Source: Thermodesulfobacteriaceae bacterium (GTDB lineage Bacteria; Desulfobacterota; Thermodesulfobacteria; Thermodesulfobacteriales; Thermodesulfobacteriaceae). Taken from it: a stretch of DNA of 12,485 bases. A program made the translations under genes and the position numbers. Positions 1 through 7,030 of the stretch are shown in pieces (position 1 is the first letter of the stretch; each line of letters opens with the position of its first letter). The stretch spans positions 1 to 12,485 of the forward strand of contig WGAR01000148.1 of the NCBI GenBank assembly GCA_015494725.1, written 5' to 3'. The notes under the pieces were generated by a model. It saw only the letters and a list, made by a program, of their open reading frames with translations, was not told the DNA's origin and searched no databases.

Positions 1-95
1 GCCGCGGGGAGAAAGACGGCCTCAAAGAGACCTCCTAGAAGGAAAGTAAGCCCCAGGATCTCCAGAACCGAACGAAGGGTCGCTTTTTCCCTCAC
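1..95 (-). CDS. 5' end of an unidentified, probably membrane protein (partial)
   Basis: Read on the minus strand from a GTG at 95, the frame stays open to the window edge and gives about 31 residues. A charged start (MREKATLRSV) is followed by a hydrophobic stretch (LGLTFLLGGLFEAVFLPA) that looks like a first transmembrane helix or signal anchor. The gene would be divergent from rlpA. There is no clear Shine-Dalgarno upstream. A TATACT box on the same strand (112 to 107) would give an almost leaderless message. The plus strand is also open here, up to a TAG at 106, but its translation is less protein-like. I cannot name the family from so few residues; both start and identity are uncertain. 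Confidence 0.35.
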   Translation of the reverse strand, partial: MREKATLRSVLEILGLTFLLGGLFEAVFLPA

Positions 96-114
96 GGCGG
101 CATTGTAGTATAAT
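85..114 (+). promoter_or_regulatory. Candidate promoter for rlpA-rnc-era
   Basis: A perfect TATAAT sits at 109-114, with only a weak -35 match (TTTTCC, 85-90, spacer 18). It would start a transcript near 121 and leave a leader of about 14 bases containing the purine-rich AAGGAAG before the rlpA ATG at 135. Confidence 0.4.
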
Positions 115-134
115 CTTCCGGAAGAAGGAAGACC

Positions 135-899
135 ATGTCTTTTCATTTCTACCGGCGTTTGCTTGTGGGCGGGTTTTTGTTGATCCTCTTTTCCTGCGGG
201 GGGCCGCGGAATACGGTGCATATTGTCCATGTACCTCTCAAGCCTGCGGGAAAGAGCTACCCCTCTTGGGGCAAACCCTATACCGTAAACGGTCACACCT
301 ATTATCCCCTGCCCTCGGCGGCAGGGTATGTGGAGGAGGGGCTGGCCTCCTGGTACGGCCCGGGATTTCACGGTAAGAGAACCGCAAGCGGAGAGATCTA
401 CAACATGTACGCCTTCACCGCAGCCCACCGCATCCTTCCCCTGGGAACTTATGTCCTGGTAACCAATCTGGAGAACGGACGCCGGGTGGTGGTCCGCATA
501 AACGATAGAGGGCCCTTTGTTCCGGGAAGGATCATCGATCTCTCCTATGCCGCGGCCCGGGCCCTGGGAATGCTGGAAAAGGGCGTGGTACGGGTTCGGC
601 TGGTGGCCCTGGCCGAGGGGCATCGCTCCGGAAACCGGGTGGTCTTCAAGCATATTCCCCGATGGCGCAAGGGAGAATTTTATCTTCAGGTAGGGGCCTT
701 TCGGCACTATGCCCTGGCAGTGCGATTGAGAGAAAGACTGGCCCGGCGTTTCCCCTCTGTGCTCATTGAGCCCTACACCTCGCCCCGGGGCACCTTTTAT
801 CGGGTCAAGATCTTTCTGGCCTATGATCTGGATCTGGCGCGAAAAAAGGCGCAAAAATTAAAACGGGAATTCCCCACCGCCTTTCTGGTAGCCCGATGA
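135..899 (+). CDS. rlpA: RlpA family septal-ring lipoprotein / lytic transglycosylase with SPOR domain
   Basis: RlpA proteins are outer-membrane lipoproteins. Characterised members cleave glycan strands that lack stem peptides and gather at the division septum. Seen here, 254 aa: a signal peptide ending in the lipobox LFSC with Cys21 as the lipidated residue; a double-psi beta-barrel at about 66-160 (GLASWYGPGFHG, then TASGE); and a C-terminal SPOR domain at about 180-254 starting GEFYLQVGAF. E87, H98 and D124 have the same spacing (+11, +37) as the catalytic E120/H131/D157 that I recall for the Pseudomonas enzyme, so it is probably active. The ATG has a purine-rich site just upstream. The last bases overlap the rnc start (ATGA), suggesting translational coupling. 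Confidence 0.93.
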   Translation: MSFHFYRRLLVGGFLLILFSCGGPRNTVHIVHVPLKPAGKSYPSWGKPYTVNGHTYYPLPSAAGYVEEGLASWYGPGFHGKRTASGEIYNMYAFTAAHRILPLGTYVLVTNLENGRRVVVRINDRGPFVPGRIIDLSYAAARALGMLEKGVVRVRLVALAEGHRSGNRVVFKHIPRWRKGEFYLQVGAFRHYALAVRLRERLARRFPSVLIEPYTSPRGTFYRVKIFLAYDLDLARKKAQKLKREFPTAFLVAR

Positions 900-1624
900 A
901 AGATATTTATGCCCGTCTCCCTTTCCTGGAGGAACGTCTGGGATTCCGTTTTCGGGATCCGGCCCTCCTGATCCGGGCCCTGGTGCATCGTTCCTATGCC
1001 GTGGAAAAAAGATTCCCTGCGGGCTCGGATAACGAACGCCTGGAGTTCCTCGGCGATGCCATTCTTTCGGCGGCCATAGCCCATCTGCTTTATGAAAAGT
1101 TTCCGGAGGCCCCGGAAGGGGATCTATCCAAGATGCGGGCCTGGCTGGTGCGGGAGGAACGCCTGGCCAGCGTGGCCGAACGTCTGGGCCTTTCGGATTT
1201 TATTCTGGTCAGTCAGGGAGAAAAGCGTTCCGGGGGCACCCGCAAGGCCTCCATTCTGGCCGGCACTCTGGAGGCGGTTCTGGGGGCCGTCTATCTGGAC
1301 GGAGGCTACGATAAGGCCTTCTCCTGTGTAAAACGGCTTTTTCGGTCCCTGATCCCCCAGGCCCGCAGGGGGCTGCTGGCCGATTATCGTTCACGTCTTC
1401 AGGAACTGGCCCAGGCCCGCTTCAAGGAAACTCCCACCTACCGGGTGGTAAAGGAGGAAGGACCCTCGCACGCTCCTTTATTTGTGGTAGAGGTGTTACT
1501 GGGAGGAAAACCCCTGGCCCGGGGGCAGGGAGGGTCCAAAAAGGAAGCCGCTCAGGAGGCTGCCCGCAAGGCCTTGCATAAACTCCAAGGGCTTCTTAAC
1601 CTTTCCTCACGAGAAAAAAACTAA
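896..1624 (+). CDS. rnc: Ribonuclease III
   Basis: Endonuclease for double-stranded RNA that processes the rRNA precursor and structured mRNAs. The 242-aa protein has the usual length and layout: endonuclease domain (about 5-150) with the signature NERLEFLGDAIL at 46-57, and a dsRNA-binding domain (about 164-232) ending in SKKEAAQEAARKAL. E47, E50 and D54 match E. coli E38, E41 and D45, and E126 matches the essential E117. The residue matching E. coli D114 is Gly123 (LAGTLEA instead of LADTVEA), a metal-site change discussed in the findings. The start overlaps the rlpA stop by 4 bases. era follows 12 bases downstream; rnc-era is a widely conserved pair linking rRNA processing to 30S assembly. 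Confidence 0.97.
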   Translation: MKDIYARLPFLEERLGFRFRDPALLIRALVHRSYAVEKRFPAGSDNERLEFLGDAILSAAIAHLLYEKFPEAPEGDLSKMRAWLVREERLASVAERLGLSDFILVSQGEKRSGGTRKASILAGTLEAVLGAVYLDGGYDKAFSCVKRLFRSLIPQARRGLLADYRSRLQELAQARFKETPTYRVVKEEGPSHAPLFVVEVLLGGKPLARGQGGSKKEAAQEAARKALHKLQGLLNLSSREKN

Positions 1625-1636
1625 AGGAGTGTTCCG

Positions 1637-2539
1637 GTGGATTCCAGTACCTTTCGTTCTGGCTTTGTGGCTATCATAGGGCTTCCCAATGTGGGAAAAT
1701 CCACCCTGATGAATCAGCTCGTAGGGAGCAAAGTGGCCATAGCCACTCCCAAGCCCCAGACCACCCGTTTCAATCTGCGGGGGATTCTTACCGGGCCGAA
1801 TTATCAGATCGTCTTTGTGGATACTCCCGGTATTCACGAGGCCCGGGACCTTTTCAATCGGCTGATGGTGGAACAGGCGCTGCGGGCCCTGGAAGAGGTG
1901 GACGGGGTGGTCTGGGTGGTGGATGCCTCGGATCGCCGTCCCCAGGCCGAGGAAAAAATCCTGGAGATCATCAAGCGGGCGGGAAAACCCACCATTCTGG
2001 TCCTCAACAAGATCGACCTGATCAAGAAGGGTGAGCTCCTGCCCATGATGGACTATTTTTCCCGGGCCTATCCCTTTCGGGCCATCGTTCCGGTATCGGC
2101 CCTGGAAAGGGACGGGCTGGAGGAGCTGGTCCAGGAGATCGTGGCCATACTTCCAGAGGGACCGGCCTACTACCCCCCGGAAATGGTCACCGATCAGCCC
2201 GAAAGGGTGCTGGCCGCGGAAATCATCCGGGAAAAGCTCTTTATGCTCACCCGCCAGGAGATCCCTTATTCCACGGCGGTGGTGGTGGAGGAGTTCCGGG
2301 AGGATCCGGAAAAGAACCTCCTGATCATCCAGGCCACCATTTATGTGGAGAAGGATTCCCAGAAGGGGATCGTAATCGGAAAGGGCGGACAGATGCTCAA
2401 AAAAATCGGCACCCTGGCCCGGGAGGAGCTGGAGTTCATTTTCGGAAAGCGGGTTTACCTGGACCTCTGGGTAAAGGTGCTCCGGGGCTGGCGCAAGGAG
2501 GAAAGGCTGCTGCGTCGCCTGGAGTTTCCCTATTTCTGA
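1637..2539 (+). CDS. era: GTPase Era
   Basis: Essential GTPase that binds the 3' end of 16S rRNA and acts in 30S subunit maturation and cell-cycle control, at the inner face of the membrane and on ribosomes. The 300-aa chain carries the GTPase motifs in order: G1 GLPNVGKS (15-22), the G2 threonine in TTRFN (T43), G3 DTPG (62-65), G4 NKID (124-127) and G5 SAL (154-156). A C-terminal KH domain has GKGG at 248-251 and the typical LRGWRKEERLLRRL tail. The start is GTG at 1637, fixed by a strong AAAGGAG (1623-1629) that overlaps the rnc stop with a 7-base spacer. It is the last gene of the rlpA-rnc-era run. Confidence 0.97.
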   Translation: MDSSTFRSGFVAIIGLPNVGKSTLMNQLVGSKVAIATPKPQTTRFNLRGILTGPNYQIVFVDTPGIHEARDLFNRLMVEQALRALEEVDGVVWVVDASDRRPQAEEKILEIIKRAGKPTILVLNKIDLIKKGELLPMMDYFSRAYPFRAIVPVSALERDGLEELVQEIVAILPEGPAYYPPEMVTDQPERVLAAEIIREKLFMLTRQEIPYSTAVVVEEFREDPEKNLLIIQATIYVEKDSQKGIVIGKGGQMLKKIGTLAREELEFIFGKRVYLDLWVKVLRGWRKEERLLRRLEFPYF

Positions 2540-2662
2540 GGCAGAGAAAGCTTTCCCTCAAAGTTACACTGTCTCCTTAAACGGACAGATTCCCTGCAAA
2601 ATCCCGGGGCCGAAGAGGGTAAAAGGGCCCGCTCTTCTCGGTACGAAGATCCCCCTAGGATA

Positions 2663-2686
2663 TGGCACAGATCTTGTTATTATAAA
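2663..2686 (+). promoter_or_regulatory. Candidate promoter region for lpxC
   Basis: The 176-base gap between era and lpxC has no gene that I can see. It contains TGGCACAGATCTTGTT (2663-2678), which matches the sigma-54 pattern TGGCAC-N5-TTGCW except for T in place of C at the -12 element. It overlaps an AT-rich TTATTATAAA (2677-2686) that could instead be a sigma-70 -10 without a clear -35. Further upstream, GAAGAG (2612-2617) can pair with CTCTTC (2632-2637), but no T-run follows, so it is not an obvious terminator. Confidence 0.25.
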
Positions 2687-2715
2687 AGCGATCCCCTTTT
2701 GGGTGCGGAGGCGAG

Positions 2716-3657
2716 ATGCACACTCTACAGCAGACCGTGGCGGACAGCGTGGAATTGAAGGAAGAGGGAGTCTTTTCCGGACAACAGATTCGGCTGGTGC
2801 TGGAACCGGCGCCTCCGGGGCAGGGTATCCTCTTTGTGCGGGAGGATCTTCCCGGGGCCCCGTGTATCCCTCTGCGTCCGGAAAACATTCTGGGCACGGA
2901 TGGAGCCACGGTGGTTTCCGATGGACGGCACTCCGTCTATCTGGTAGAACACCTTCTTTCGGCCCTCCACGGTTTGGGTATCGATAATCTGATTGTGCGG
3001 GTATGGGGCCCGGAAATCCCCCTTTTCGATGGCTCGGCCACCGTTTTCGTCCGGGAGATCCTGTGCCGGGGAATTCGGGTGCAGCCGGTCCCCAAACGTT
3101 TTGTGGAGGTGGTGCAACCCTTTCAGGTCCGCAACGGCGTGGGGATCATCCGCTTCCGCCCCGCCGACCAATTCATCATCCGGGTTCGTATCGCTTTCGA
3201 TCATCCGCTCATCGGGGAACAGAGCCTCCGTCTGAGCATAAATCCTATCACCTACCAGCGGGAACTCGCTTCGGCCCGCACTTTCGGTTTCAAGGACGAT
3301 CTCTTAAGACGCAAGGAAAAGGGCATCCTGCGTGGAGGGAATCTTTCCAATGCCATCGTGCTGGACGAAAAAGGGGTCCTCAACGGGAAATTACAGCGAT
3401 CGGACGAGTTCGTACGGCACAAGGCCCTGGACCTGGTGGGCGACCTGTTCGGAAGCGGATGGGCCTTCAAAGGAGAGGTAGAAGCCGAGCTTTCCGGCCA
3501 TCGGTTGCACATCGAAGCCCTGAAGAATCTGCTTTCGGCCCCCGGTGCTACCCGTCTCTCTGACGGCATACCCACCCGGATCTTCTTCTTTCTTCCCCCC
3601 TGCCCCCAGCCGGCGGCCAAACGGGGTATTGACCTCGGCCAAAGCATGGTAAGATAA
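2716..3657 (+). CDS. lpxC: UDP-3-O-acyl-N-acetylglucosamine deacetylase
   Basis: Zinc enzyme that removes the acetyl group from UDP-3-O-acyl-GlcNAc, the first committed step of lipid A synthesis, in the cytoplasm. The 313-aa sequence has the family landmarks: VEHLLSALHGLGIDN with zinc ligand H79; SARTFGF (186-192); LDEKGVLN (217-224); EFVRHKALDLVGDL with H235 and D239 as the other metal ligands and D243; and SGHRLHIEAL with the catalytic-site H262. Its presence says the cell makes lipopolysaccharide. The N-terminus (GVFSGQQIRL) is a little diverged from the common GVGLHSGKKV pattern. The ATG is preceded by GGAGG at 2707-2711 with a short 4-base spacer. Confidence 0.96.
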   Translation: MHTLQQTVADSVELKEEGVFSGQQIRLVLEPAPPGQGILFVREDLPGAPCIPLRPENILGTDGATVVSDGRHSVYLVEHLLSALHGLGIDNLIVRVWGPEIPLFDGSATVFVREILCRGIRVQPVPKRFVEVVQPFQVRNGVGIIRFRPADQFIIRVRIAFDHPLIGEQSLRLSINPITYQRELASARTFGFKDDLLRRKEKGILRGGNLSNAIVLDEKGVLNGKLQRSDEFVRHKALDLVGDLFGSGWAFKGEVEAELSGHRLHIEALKNLLSAPGATRLSDGIPTRIFFFLPPCPQPAAKRGIDLGQSMVR

Positions 3658-3729
3658 TTTTGCGGCCGGGGGTGGAGGTTTTGCCTCTCTCCCAGTCGTA
3701 AATAATCAAATCCACGTAAGGAGTTTTGT

Positions 3730-4197
3730 ATGCGTAGGGCAAAGGTAGGGGACGTAGTAAGCATTTATTGTGTTGGGATGCTGGAAAACGGGGAGATTTT
3801 TGAGGAGACCCCGGAAGGGGAGCCTTTCTTCTTCGAGGTGGGTTCCCCGGAGATCATCCCCGGGCTCTCGGAGGCGGTGATAGGCATGGCCGAGGGGGAG
3901 GAAAAGGAGGTCCTTCTCACACCGGACAAGGCTTTCGGTCCGCGGGATGAGAATCTGGTTCGGGAGATCCCGAGGGGGGCTATCTCTCTGGAAACCGAAC
4001 CCCGGGAAGGGATGATGCTCAATCTTATTGTGGATACCCCTCAGGGAGAGATGCAGTTCCCGGCCCTGGTTACCGCGGTGGATGAAAATCGCATCGTGCT
4101 GGACCTTAACCCGCCTTTGGCTGGGAAGAACGTGATCTTCCGCATCAAGCTTCTGGGGATTCACGATCGGGACGAGTTAGAGCTTCAGAGTCTCTAG
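3730..4197 (+). CDS. SlyD-like FKBP-type peptidyl-prolyl isomerase
   Basis: Prolyl isomerase/chaperone of the SlyD type, with an insert-in-flap domain inside the FKBP fold. The 155-aa chain starts with the FKBP half (KVGDVVSIYCVGMLENGEIFEE, with PGLSEAVIGMAEGEEKEV at about 44-61). It then has the flap insert (about 67-124, beginning KAFGPRDENLVREIPR) and returns to the FKBP half with NPPLAGKNVIFRIKLLGI. Family members usually read NHPLAGK, so the histidine is replaced by Pro128. There is no histidine-rich metal-binding tail, so it resembles the short SlyD forms and I give no symbol. AAGGAG at 3718-3723 supports the ATG. Its last 21 bases overlap the 3' end of convergent panB. Confidence 0.88.
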   Translation: MRRAKVGDVVSIYCVGMLENGEIFEETPEGEPFFFEVGSPEIIPGLSEAVIGMAEGEEKEVLLTPDKAFGPRDENLVREIPRGAISLETEPREGMMLNLIVDTPQGEMQFPALVTAVDENRIVLDLNPPLAGKNVIFRIKLLGIHDRDELELQSL

Positions 4198-5007
4198 TAT
4201 TTCCGGTGACATTCCGAAACTCTCGTCCGGGCCGGGAAAGCGTCCGGCCCGGACGTCCTGGACATAGTTTTTGACCGCCTGAAGGATCTCCTGATCCGCT
4301 TTTCCGTAGGTACGCACAAAACGGGGCTTGAAGCGCGGCCAGAGCCCCACCACGTCATGGAAGACCAAGATCTGGCCATCGGTGTGGGGGCCGGCCCCGA
4401 TACCGAGGGTGGGAACCGGGACCCGTTCCGTGATGACCCGGGCCAGCTCCGCAGGCACACATTCCAGGAGCAGGGCAAAGATTCCGGCCTGGCACAGGGC
4501 CTCGGCGTCGCGCAGGAGTTTCCGGGCGGATTCCAGATCCCGCCCCTGGACCTTGTAGCCTCCCAGGGCCGAGGCCCGCTGGGGAGTAAGGCCGATGTGC
4601 CCCAGGACCGGTATCCCGGCCCTGGTCACCGCGGCCACGATCTCGGCTATCTCCTCGCCGCCTTCGATCTTCACCGCCTGACAGCCTCCCTCTTTCACGA
4701 AACGCCCGGCGTTGCGAATGGCCTCCACCGGACCGGTCTGATAGGACATAAACGGCATGTCTCCCACCACCAGGGCCCGGCTTGAGCCCCGGACCACGGC
4801 TCGAGCAAAGACCAGCATCTCCTCCATGGTAATGGGAAGGGTGTCCTCGTAGCCCAGAACGACCATGGCCGCAGAATCGCCCACCAGGAGGATATCCACC
4901 CCGGCTTCCTCGGCCAGACGGGCGGACACAAAATCATAGGCGGTCAGCGCCACCAGGGGCTCCCGCCCTTTTCGGTTCTGGATCTCGGGTATGGTCAGAC
5001 GGGCCAT
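4177..5007 (-). CDS. panB: 3-methyl-2-oxobutanoate hydroxymethyltransferase
   Basis: Transfers a hydroxymethyl group from methylene-tetrahydrofolate to 2-ketoisovalerate, giving ketopantoate for pantothenate and CoA. The 276-aa chain shows the family motifs LTAYD (21-25), VGDSAAMVVLGY (42-53), GDMPFMSY (82-89), KIEGG (113-117), GHIGLTPQ (136-143), GGYKVQG (149-155), LECVP (181-185) and GIGAG (202-206). Probable Mg ligands are D44, D83 and E115; the catalytic Glu is E182. The common VGDSLGMV is VGDSAAMV here. It starts 4 bases after the ruvB stop, with only a weak ribosome site, so it is probably translated from the yebC-ruv transcript. The 3' end overlaps the convergent FKBP gene. Confidence 0.96.
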   Translation of the reverse strand: MARLTIPEIQNRKGREPLVALTAYDFVSARLAEEAGVDILLVGDSAAMVVLGYEDTLPITMEEMLVFARAVVRGSSRALVVGDMPFMSYQTGPVEAIRNAGRFVKEGGCQAVKIEGGEEIAEIVAAVTRAGIPVLGHIGLTPQRASALGGYKVQGRDLESARKLLRDAEALCQAGIFALLLECVPAELARVITERVPVPTLGIGAGPHTDGQILVFHDVVGLWPRFKPRFVRTYGKADQEILQAVKNYVQDVRAGRFPGPDESFGMSPEILETLKL

Positions 5008-5011
5008 TTTC

Positions 5012-5968
5012 TTAAAAGAATAACGAATCCCTGGGGGCTTTCAAATAGAGATAGGCCTTCTCCGTGAGAACGCGGCCCTTGCGGGTGCGCCGCAGAAGCC
5101 CGCAGCGGATGAGATAGGGTTCGTAGAGGTCCTCAAGGGTCTGGGGGTCCTCACACAGGGCGGTGGCCAGGGTGGAGAGCCCCACCGGCCCTCCGTCGAA
5201 CTTCTCCAAGATGGTGAGAAGGATACGACGGTCCAGGGGAGAAAGCCCCATAGGGTCCAGATCCATAAGTTCCAGGGCCTTTTCCGCCACCTCCCGGGTA
5301 ATGGGGCCCGGGCCGTGCACCTGGGCAAAATCTCGCACCCGGCGCAACAACCGATTGGCCACCCGGGGGGTTCCCCGGGAACGGGAGGCGATAATCCGGG
5401 CGGCCTCTTCGCTGATCTCAAGCCCCAGGATCCGGGCCGAGCGTTCGATGATCCGGGCCAGGGCCTCCTCATCGTAAAAATCCAGTTTAAAGATGATCCC
5501 GAATCGATCCCGCAGGGGAGCGGAGAGGAGCCCCGGCCGGGTGGTGGCCCCGATAAGGGTAAAACGCGGGAGCTTGAGTCTCACCGCCCGCGCCCCCGGC
5601 CCCTTCCCCACCACCAGATCCAGGGCGAAATCCTCCATCGCCGGATAGAGCACCTCCTCGCAGGCCTTGGGGAGACGGTGAATCTCATCGATGAAGAGGA
5701 TATCTTTTTCCTCCAGGGTGGTGAGGATGGCGGCCAGATCCCCCGGACGCTCCAGGGCCGCCCCGGAAGTGATCCTGAAATTCACCCCCAGTTCCTGGGC
5801 CACTACCTGGGCCAGGGTGGTCTTCCCCAGCCCCGGGAACCCGGTAAGGAGCATGTGGTCCAGGGGCTCTCCCCGGGCCCGCGCCGCGGAAAGATATACC
5901 TGGAGTTCCCTTTTGATGTCCTCCTGGCCGATATATTCCGCCAGGCTACGCGGGCGCAGATTTTCCAT
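5012..5968 (-). CDS. ruvB: Holliday junction branch migration ATPase RuvB
   Basis: AAA+ motor that, with RuvA, moves Holliday junctions during recombination repair. Seen: the LRPRSLAEYIGQ start typical of the family, Walker A TGFPGLGKTT (about 42-51 counted from the ATG), Walker B LFIDEIHRL, sensor-1 GATTRPG, the arginine finger in APLRDRFG, and a C-terminal winged helix (RKGRVLTEKAYLYL). The length is 318 aa from ATG 5968; a TTG two codons upstream (5974) is an alternative. Neither has a good Shine-Dalgarno, but a minus-strand TATAAT lies at 5985-5980, which could give a nearly leaderless second transcript. The Walker A has Phe where nearly all RuvB have Pro (GPPGLGKT). ruvA ends 25 bases upstream and panB begins 4 bases downstream. 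Confidence 0.97.
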   Translation of the reverse strand: MENLRPRSLAEYIGQEDIKRELQVYLSAARARGEPLDHMLLTGFPGLGKTTLAQVVAQELGVNFRITSGAALERPGDLAAILTTLEEKDILFIDEIHRLPKACEEVLYPAMEDFALDLVVGKGPGARAVRLKLPRFTLIGATTRPGLLSAPLRDRFGIIFKLDFYDEEALARIIERSARILGLEISEEAARIIASRSRGTPRVANRLLRRVRDFAQVHGPGPITREVAEKALELMDLDPMGLSPLDRRILLTILEKFDGGPVGLSTLATALCEDPQTLEDLYEPYLIRCGLLRRTRKGRVLTEKAYLYLKAPRDSLFF

Positions 5969-5993
5969 TTTCAAAAGGAATTATACTCAGGGC

Positions 5994-6566
5994 CTATCCC
6001 GGAGAGAAGTGCTTCAGGGCCTTGCGCAGCAGTTCGTCCAGATTCTCCTCCCCGGTAAAGACCGCCGCCAGGGCCTCCTCGGCCTCCCGGGCGGAGAAAC
6101 CCAGGTTCTTAAGGGCCAGAAGGGCCTCCTCGTAAACCGGGGAAGGGGCCGTTTTCTTCTTCTGGAGTGCCAGTTTTCCCCTCAGCTCCACACATAGTCT
6201 TTCCGCCCGACGGGGACCTATACCCGGAACCCGGGAAAGGGCCTGGATGTCCTCTCTCTGAACCGCTTCCTCCAGTTCTTCCGGCCGGAAAAAGGCCAGA
6301 AGATTGAGAGCCAGACGCGGCCCCACCCCGGAAAGCGAGGCCAGAAGACGGAAGGTCTCGCGCGAGGTCTCGTCGGCGAAACCGAAAAGCTCGGGGGTCC
6401 CTTCTTGGATCCACAGGCATACCGGCAAACGCACCACTTCCCCTACCGGAGGAAGGGTTTCCACCAGGGTGAAGGGTACCGTGACCTCCAGCACCACCGG
6501 ACCGGTCTCGACCCAGATCCTGCCCGGCAGCTTACGTCGCAGACGTCCGGTTATCTCGGAAAGCAT
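5994..6566 (-). CDS. ruvA: Holliday junction binding protein RuvA
   Basis: Tetrameric protein that grips the four-way junction and loads RuvB. The 190-aa chain has an N-terminal OB-fold domain (MLSEITGRLRRK to about residue 63), two helix-hairpin-helix motifs (LSGVGPRLALNLL at about 78-90 and VPGIGPRRAERLCVELRGKL at about 113-132), and a C-terminal RuvB-binding domain (about 145-190) after a short Lys-rich linker. The start overlaps the end of ruvC by 16 bases, so the two are probably translationally coupled. Length and layout are normal. Confidence 0.97.
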   Translation of the reverse strand: MLSEITGRLRRKLPGRIWVETGPVVLEVTVPFTLVETLPPVGEVVRLPVCLWIQEGTPELFGFADETSRETFRLLASLSGVGPRLALNLLAFFRPEELEEAVQREDIQALSRVPGIGPRRAERLCVELRGKLALQKKKTAPSPVYEEALLALKNLGFSAREAEEALAAVFTGEENLDELLRKALKHFSPG

Positions 6567-7030
6567 GAACGTATCCTCAGAAGGTGGGTCAAGGCCAGGG
6601 CCAGGGCATCGGTAGCATCCAGAGGAGGATCTTCCTCCAGGTCCAGCATATTTTTTACCATGTAGGCCACCTGTTCCTTGCTGGCCCTGCCGTTTCCGGT
6701 AAGGGTCTGTTTAACCGTGGAGGGATGATAGAGATACCAGGAGAGCCCCTTTTGAGCGGCCAGAAGAAGGACCACCCCCTGGGCCTGTCCCAGAGCCAGG
6801 GCCGCCCGGGGAAACCGTTCCGGGATCACCTCTTCCAGGACCAGCACCCCGGGACGGAACTCCTCCCACAAATGCAACAGTTCCTGATAAAGGGTCCTAA
6901 GTCGTTCGGGCAGCGGATCCTGTCTTTTTAAGGATAGAGTACCCCAGCTCAGGACCCGGGGGTTACCCTCTTCCTCCACCACCGCGTAACCGGTAACCCG
7001 GGAGCCGGGGTCTATGCCCAGTATCCGCAC
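6551..7030 (-). CDS. ruvC: Crossover junction endodeoxyribonuclease RuvC
   Basis: Resolves Holliday junctions by paired nicks. The 159-aa chain begins with MRILGIDPGSRVTGYAV. All four acidic active-site residues are at the same numbers as in E. coli: D7, E66 (LEEV), D138 and D141 (LDATDALA). The segment ALGQAQGV (78-85) is also typical. The start is GTG at 7030, which abuts the yebC stop with no gap (TAG then GTG), so re-initiation from yebC translation is likely. It is followed by ruvA and ruvB in the classical ruvCAB order. Confidence 0.97.
   Translation of the reverse strand: MRILGIDPGSRVTGYAVVEEEGNPRVLSWGTLSLKRQDPLPERLRTLYQELLHLWEEFRPGVLVLEEVIPERFPRAALALGQAQGVVLLLAAQKGLSWYLYHPSTVKQTLTGNGRASKEQVAYMVKNMLDLEEDPPLDATDALALALTHLLRIRSCFPR

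Noticed and set aside
2606..2637. Possible pseudoknot between GGGCC/GGCCC and GAAGAG/CTCTTC in the era-lpxC gap
   Set aside because: The two stems overlap with no linker to cross the second stem, so they can only be alternatives. Each is weak and there is no sign of function.
2679..2684. Minus-strand TATAAT between era and lpxC
   Set aside because: No minus-strand gene lies downstream and there is no -35; it is the complement of the AT-rich lpxC upstream box.
2725..3204. 159-aa minus-strand open frame opposite lpxC
   Set aside because: Antisense shadow of a fully conserved lpxC, with no domain and no ribosome site.
3672..3690. Hairpin GAGG-TTTTG-CCTC after lpxC as a terminator
   Set aside because: The stem is only about 4 bp and no T-run follows.
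5315..6058. 247-aa plus-strand open frame opposite ruvB and ruvA
   Set aside because: Pro/Gly/Arg-rich composition typical of the complement of GC-rich genes; ruvB and ruvA on the other strand are certain.
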